Shown here piece after piece: positions 59,901 through 64,000 of a stretch of 64,000 nucleotides of DNA. The position numbers were made by a program, and so were the translations under genes. The notes under the pieces were generated by a model. It had not been told where the DNA came from and did not search any database. It saw nothing but the letters and a program-made list of their open reading frames with translations. Every line of letters starts with the position of its first letter. The stretch's first letter is position 1. The DNA comes from Canna indica (lineage: Eukaryota > Streptophyta > Magnoliopsida > Zingiberales > Cannaceae): assembly GCA_034359265.1 (NCBI GenBank), contig CP136890.1, positions 100,279,501 to 100,343,500 of the forward strand, given 5' to 3'.

Positions 59901-62900
59901 TTTGAGCTTGATAATAAGGAAAATATTGCATAATGGTTAAATTATATCTCGTTTTCCTCCCATATCTGTTGGAAATTCAATTATCCACATAAGGCTTCTA
60001 GAACTCTCAAGTCTCAACTCTCAACAATTGATGAAATTCTATATGCATATCTTATATGTATAATGAAATTTCACTTTTTTTCCTTGCTCTTTGATGCTTT
60101 ATATATGTTCAATATATTTCTTGACTGTTTGGTACTGAAATTAGTGATTTTCATGCTCTCATATATGAATATCATGGACTATATAAATTGTACTAAATAG
60201 TGCTACTACAAATGAAAATATACATTTTGTCGTGCCCATGCACTTTATAAGATTGGTCAAATTGGAAACTTTTTATCATATCCCCTGTCTTATGTTTTAT
60301 AAATTTCTCTCTAGTTGATTTGTATTACTTGGTTTACTCATCCTAGTAACCTCCTCAATCATTTATTGTTGTGATCTCCTCAACTGATTGTTGGAATTAT
60401 AAATAATTAATATTTGTTTTAATGATAAATTTCAGGAATCTTTAGCCCAAGCTCATGGTTCGCAATGTGGCTTTTGCACCCCTGGATTTGTTATGTCAAT
60501 GTATGCACTACTAAGATCAAGTAATGAGCCACCTACTGAAAAACAGATTGAAGAAAACCTTGCTGGCAATTTATGTCGCTGTACAGGTTATAGGCCAATT
60601 CTTGATGCTTTCCGTGTATTTGCTAAAACTGATAATTTATTATACACCAAGGCCTCTGTGGGGAATAACTCAGCTGGTGAGGTCATTTGTCCTTCAAGTG
60701 GAAAGCCATGTTCGTGTGGAGAAGGTACTGCTACCAGGAGTGAAAACCCAGTTTGTGTCAAGCAATACAATCCTGTTTCATGCAACAAAATTGATGGAAG
60801 TTTATATGGTGACAAGGAACTTATTTTCCCACCAGAGCTTCTGTTAAGAAAAAATGTGCCCCTTTATTTGCATGGTTTTGGTGGACTTAAATGGTTCAGA
60901 CCTCTTCAACTTCAGTCCTTATTAGAGTTGAAGTCATGTTATCCAGATGCCAAACTTGTGGTCGGTAACACTGAAGTAGGAATTGAGACAAAATTTAAGA
61001 ATGCTGATTACCCAGTTTTGATCTCTGTCACACATGTGCCAGAACTTAATGTTCTGCAAATGAATGAAAATGGAGTTGAAATTGGTGCCTCTGTAAGATT
61101 AACTCAACTTCAGCAATTTCTTAGAGAAATTGTAAAAGAACATGCTGCTGATAGAACCTCATCATGCAAGGCCATGCTGGAGCAGCTGAAATGGTTTGCT
61201 GGAAATCAGATAAAGAATGTTGCTTCTGTGGGCGGAAATATCTGCACTGCTAGTCCAATTTCAGACTTGAATCCACTTTGGATGGCTGCAGGAGCAATTT
61301 TCCAGACTATGAACTGCAATGGAAATGTTAAAGCAATTCCCGCAAAAGAGTTCTTTCTTGGTTACCGCAAAGTTAATCTTTCACACGAAGAAATATTATT
61401 CTCAGTTTTCTTACCATGGACCAAAAATTTTGAGTTTGTTAAAGAATTCAAACAAGCACACCGAAGAGAAGATGATATCGCACTAGTTAATGCTGGTATG
61501 CGGGTGCTTCTTAAAGAAGACAATGGAAACTGGGCCATTTCTGATGTTTCTATTGTTTATGGAGGGGTTGCCCCAGTTTCCTTAGTTGCATCAAAAACTG
61601 AGAGTTTTCTCATGGGAAAGAAATGGGATAATGAGTTATTGCAGGGTGCCCTGAAAATATTGCAGGATGATATTGTTCTTAAGGAAGATGCACCTGGTGG
61701 AATGGCTGAGTTTCGCAAATCCTTAACTCTAAGTTTTTTTTTCAAATTCTTTTCATGTGTGACGAATGAGATGCATAAAAAAGGACACTTAATCGAAGGC
61801 TTGAATGTCACTCATCTGCCAGACTTCAAATCTAATCCGTTGCCAACTAGTGGAATTCAGTGTTATGAAATCACAAGACATGGGACAGCTGTGGGACTAC
61901 CTGAAGTCCATATGTCATCAAAGCTACAGGTAGATAACAGAGTTGCTTGTTTCCTTGATTAGCATTTTGCTGTTTCAAATAGTGGTGTGTGGATCTTTAA
62001 AAAACACTACTCGGCATCTGGTGTTAGCATGGGTTCCTTGCACATCTAGTCATTTAATGGTACCTTCATCGTATGGTATATTTGTGCATACTTACATTGA
62101 TGGAGTTTGAACTGTACATCCTTTTGATGTCCTTGGAATAATATTTAAATCTCATACCAACACCTATATCAGTAAATGACATGGTACTGATGCCATACCA
62201 TACCTTACCAACACTCGGTACCAAGAAGAAAAAGAAGGGTCGAAAAACCTCCTTTTCTTCCTCAAATTTTCACCATTGAAGCTTGTTTAGAAGTTTAAAT
62301 GTAAGTATAAAGCCTATGTTGGATGAAAAATTGTTTAAAATGAGAGGCAAACTCAATTAAGTTCATTGAGTAGTTTACATTGCATTTTATACACAAATTG
62401 AAATACAACACTAAAACTAGAAAATAAATAAATATAAGAATGACAACTTAGTAAACCATGATAGATTGAGAATTGGGAAATGTAATTTTGTTTAAAGAAG
62501 CATATTCATATTAGAGACTTAGAGACTAAATTCATATTATCATGTCTTGTGGATATACCTACTTCTTGCACTCTCAACTCTAGTTTTCTGATGGGCAGAG
62601 AGTATCTAATAGTAACACTTTGTTTTATACCATAAAGATAGCTTTCTCTGATTATAATCTGTTCCAGGTTACCGGCGAGGCTGAATATACTGATGACATG
62701 CCAAATCCCCCAAACACTTTGCATGCTGCTTTAGTATTGAGTAAAAGGGCTCATGCAAAAATTTTGTCTATAGATGCTACGATGGCCAAGTCTTCACCTG
62801 GCTTCATTGGTCTTTTTCTGCACCCAGATATTCCTGGCAGCAACAAAATTGGTCCAATTCTTCCTGACGAGGAACTATTTGCTTCAGAATTTGTTACTTG

Positions 62901-63352
62901 TGTTGGACAGGTTAAAATTCTACTTGGAATATGTTGACCGAGCATTTTATACTTAGCTGTACAAGTTTTATTTTGTTGTCAAACCTAAAGGAGATAGCAC
63001 TATTCAGTCTAAAAATGTTTGGACATCCATGATGTAGGTTATTGGTGTTGTTGTGGCTGATACACATGACAATGCAAAAAATGCTTCAAATAAAGTACAT
63101 ATCGACTATGAAGATTTGCCCGCTATCTTATCCATAAGAGATGCAGTGAAAGCATGCAGCTTTTTTCCAAATTCTGAAAGATGTCTATTAAATGGAGATG
63201 TAGATTTGTGTTTCAATTCAGGTGCTTGTGACAAAATCATAGAAGGAGAGGTCCTGGTTGGAGGCCAAGAACACTTTTACTTGGAACCAAATAGCACTTT
63301 TATTTGGACACTTGATGGTGGAAATGAAGTTCATATGGTTTCATCTACACAA
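56934..63352 (+). CDS. XDH: Xanthine dehydrogenase, 5' part (continues beyond the window)
   Basis: Six exons are visible: 56934-57069, 59056-59155, 59487-59595, 60436-61929, 62668-62910, 63038-63352 (GT-AG, joined in phase, 799 codons of about 1360). The first 2Fe-2S cluster has Cys56, Cys61, Cys64 and Cys86 ([10 protein letters not shown]). The second has Cys126, Cys129, Cys162 and Cys164 (QCGFC, LCRC). An FAD domain follows, with [12 protein letters not shown] and [20 protein letters not shown]. From about residue 610 the molybdenum-binding part starts ([11 protein letters not shown]). It oxidises hypoxanthine and xanthine to uric acid with NAD+ in purine breakdown. The FAD region fits XDH better than aldehyde oxidase. 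The next exon, starting with a block like APQKHQ, lies past position 64000. Intron 1 holds a SINE. Confidence 0.96.
58681..58840 (+). mobile_element. tRNA-derived SINE in XDH intron 1
   Basis: Box A TGGTGTAATGG at 58693-58703 and box B GTGTTCAAGTC at 58743-58753, 50 bp apart, resemble a tRNA head. A body with CCCACATATGTGGGATTGC and a T8 tail follow. This architecture resembles the Au-SINE type. A target duplication was not clear. Confidence 0.8.
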
Positions 63353-64000
63353 GTATGTTGATGTTCCTTGTACTGCTAAATCTTTGGTATTTATAGTGCA
63401 TGATACCTTTCTTGAGCAATGATCATTAATTTGTATTATGTTTCCTGCCTTTTACGATGGCCTAGGATTTGTGTTCATTTTTAAATTTTATCCTTCCCGA
63501 GTACAAATGCACTCTGAGATAGTATAAATTTGTTTCTTCTTTCTATATTTTCAAGAATCACAATACTAGCTGTTATTTCTTCTTTACTTCCTGCTGCTAG
63601 ATAAGGAAATAAATTGTTGAAGGTTATTGTAATCTGTAACTGGTTAATAATGCATGCACATGATGTACTACTGTGATGACCCTAGTCACCAAAATAGGTC
63701 AGATGGACATCTTAAAATGAAAGCCTTAAAGTATTATAGTTGTTTAAATTTTGATCTGATATGCCGTGAAAAGGTAACTTCAAGTTTTTGTGTGTGTGTG
63801 TGTGTTTCTGTGATTTTTGCTTTGTTTTGTTTTCTCTCTCTAGCTAACCACAATAAGTGAACTCCGGTACATATCCAATTTTCGGGCGTAACCTAATAGC
63901 TGCTCCCTGGATGGACTTGCATATGCATTACAAGGACACTTTCTTGTAGATCAATAGCACTCCACATTTTTGTGAATTGTTAACATTAGTAATTGTCTAA
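63353..64000 (+). other. XDH intron 6 (start only)
   Basis: Begins with GT after the codons for SSTQ. No exon or repeat end is seen up to the edge; a short (TG)n run lies at about 63790-63805. Confidence 0.7.

Overview
The window is AT-rich nuclear DNA from a flowering plant. It holds spliced genes with GT-AG introns, an intronless nuclear tRNA-Ala, and many nested transposons. The strongly GC-rich first exon of the cytochrome b561 gene beside AT-rich later exons hints at a monocot outside the grasses, but this is a weak inference and I do not name a species.

Host genes, left to right: a DOMON/cytochrome b561 membrane protein (+, 3705-6110, 3 exons); an MO25/Hym1-like scaffold protein (-, 10152-18452, 11 exons, complete at 340 residues); tRNA-Ala(UGC) (-, 19632-19704); three single-exon phytocystatin genes, all on the minus strand (21160-21513; a two-domain one at 35403-36041; 45741-46091); a universal stress protein (-, 48724-53070, 4 exons); and the 5' 799 codons of xanthine dehydrogenase (+, from 56934, running off the right edge). 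These genes are mostly unrelated; only the cystatins form a functional cluster.

The cystatin region (20.5-46.4 kb) looks like an old tandem duplication. Copy A (20484-24058) and copy B (34694-45537) align over about 3 kb. A short motif upstream of the third cystatin recurs at about 34.10 kb, just left of copy B. The place where copy A should have its own third cystatin is filled with transposons. Copy A keeps the empty site for a 7.5-kb nested insertion in copy B, so the insertion can be delimited exactly: a palindromic element with a 9-bp target duplication (Mutator-like) contains another palindrome, a solo LTR with a perfect 5-bp duplication, and a 3.5-kb hAT element whose transposase reading frame is broken by seven stop codons and no frameshift.

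The 24.0-34.7 kb interval is also nested: a solo LTR inside a solo LTR of the same family, two MITEs with perfect 8-bp target duplications, and a TTA-flanked Harbinger/Tourist-type element carrying another solo LTR that itself holds a foldback element and a minisatellite. Foldback elements, SINEs, a CACTA terminus and hAT-derived MITEs occupy most other intergenic and intronic space. I found no CRISPR array, rRNA or organelle segment. The most noteworthy items are the tandem cystatin duplication with a two-domain, PW-less cystatin, the datable nested insertion in copy B, and a partial exon duplication inside the MO25-like gene.
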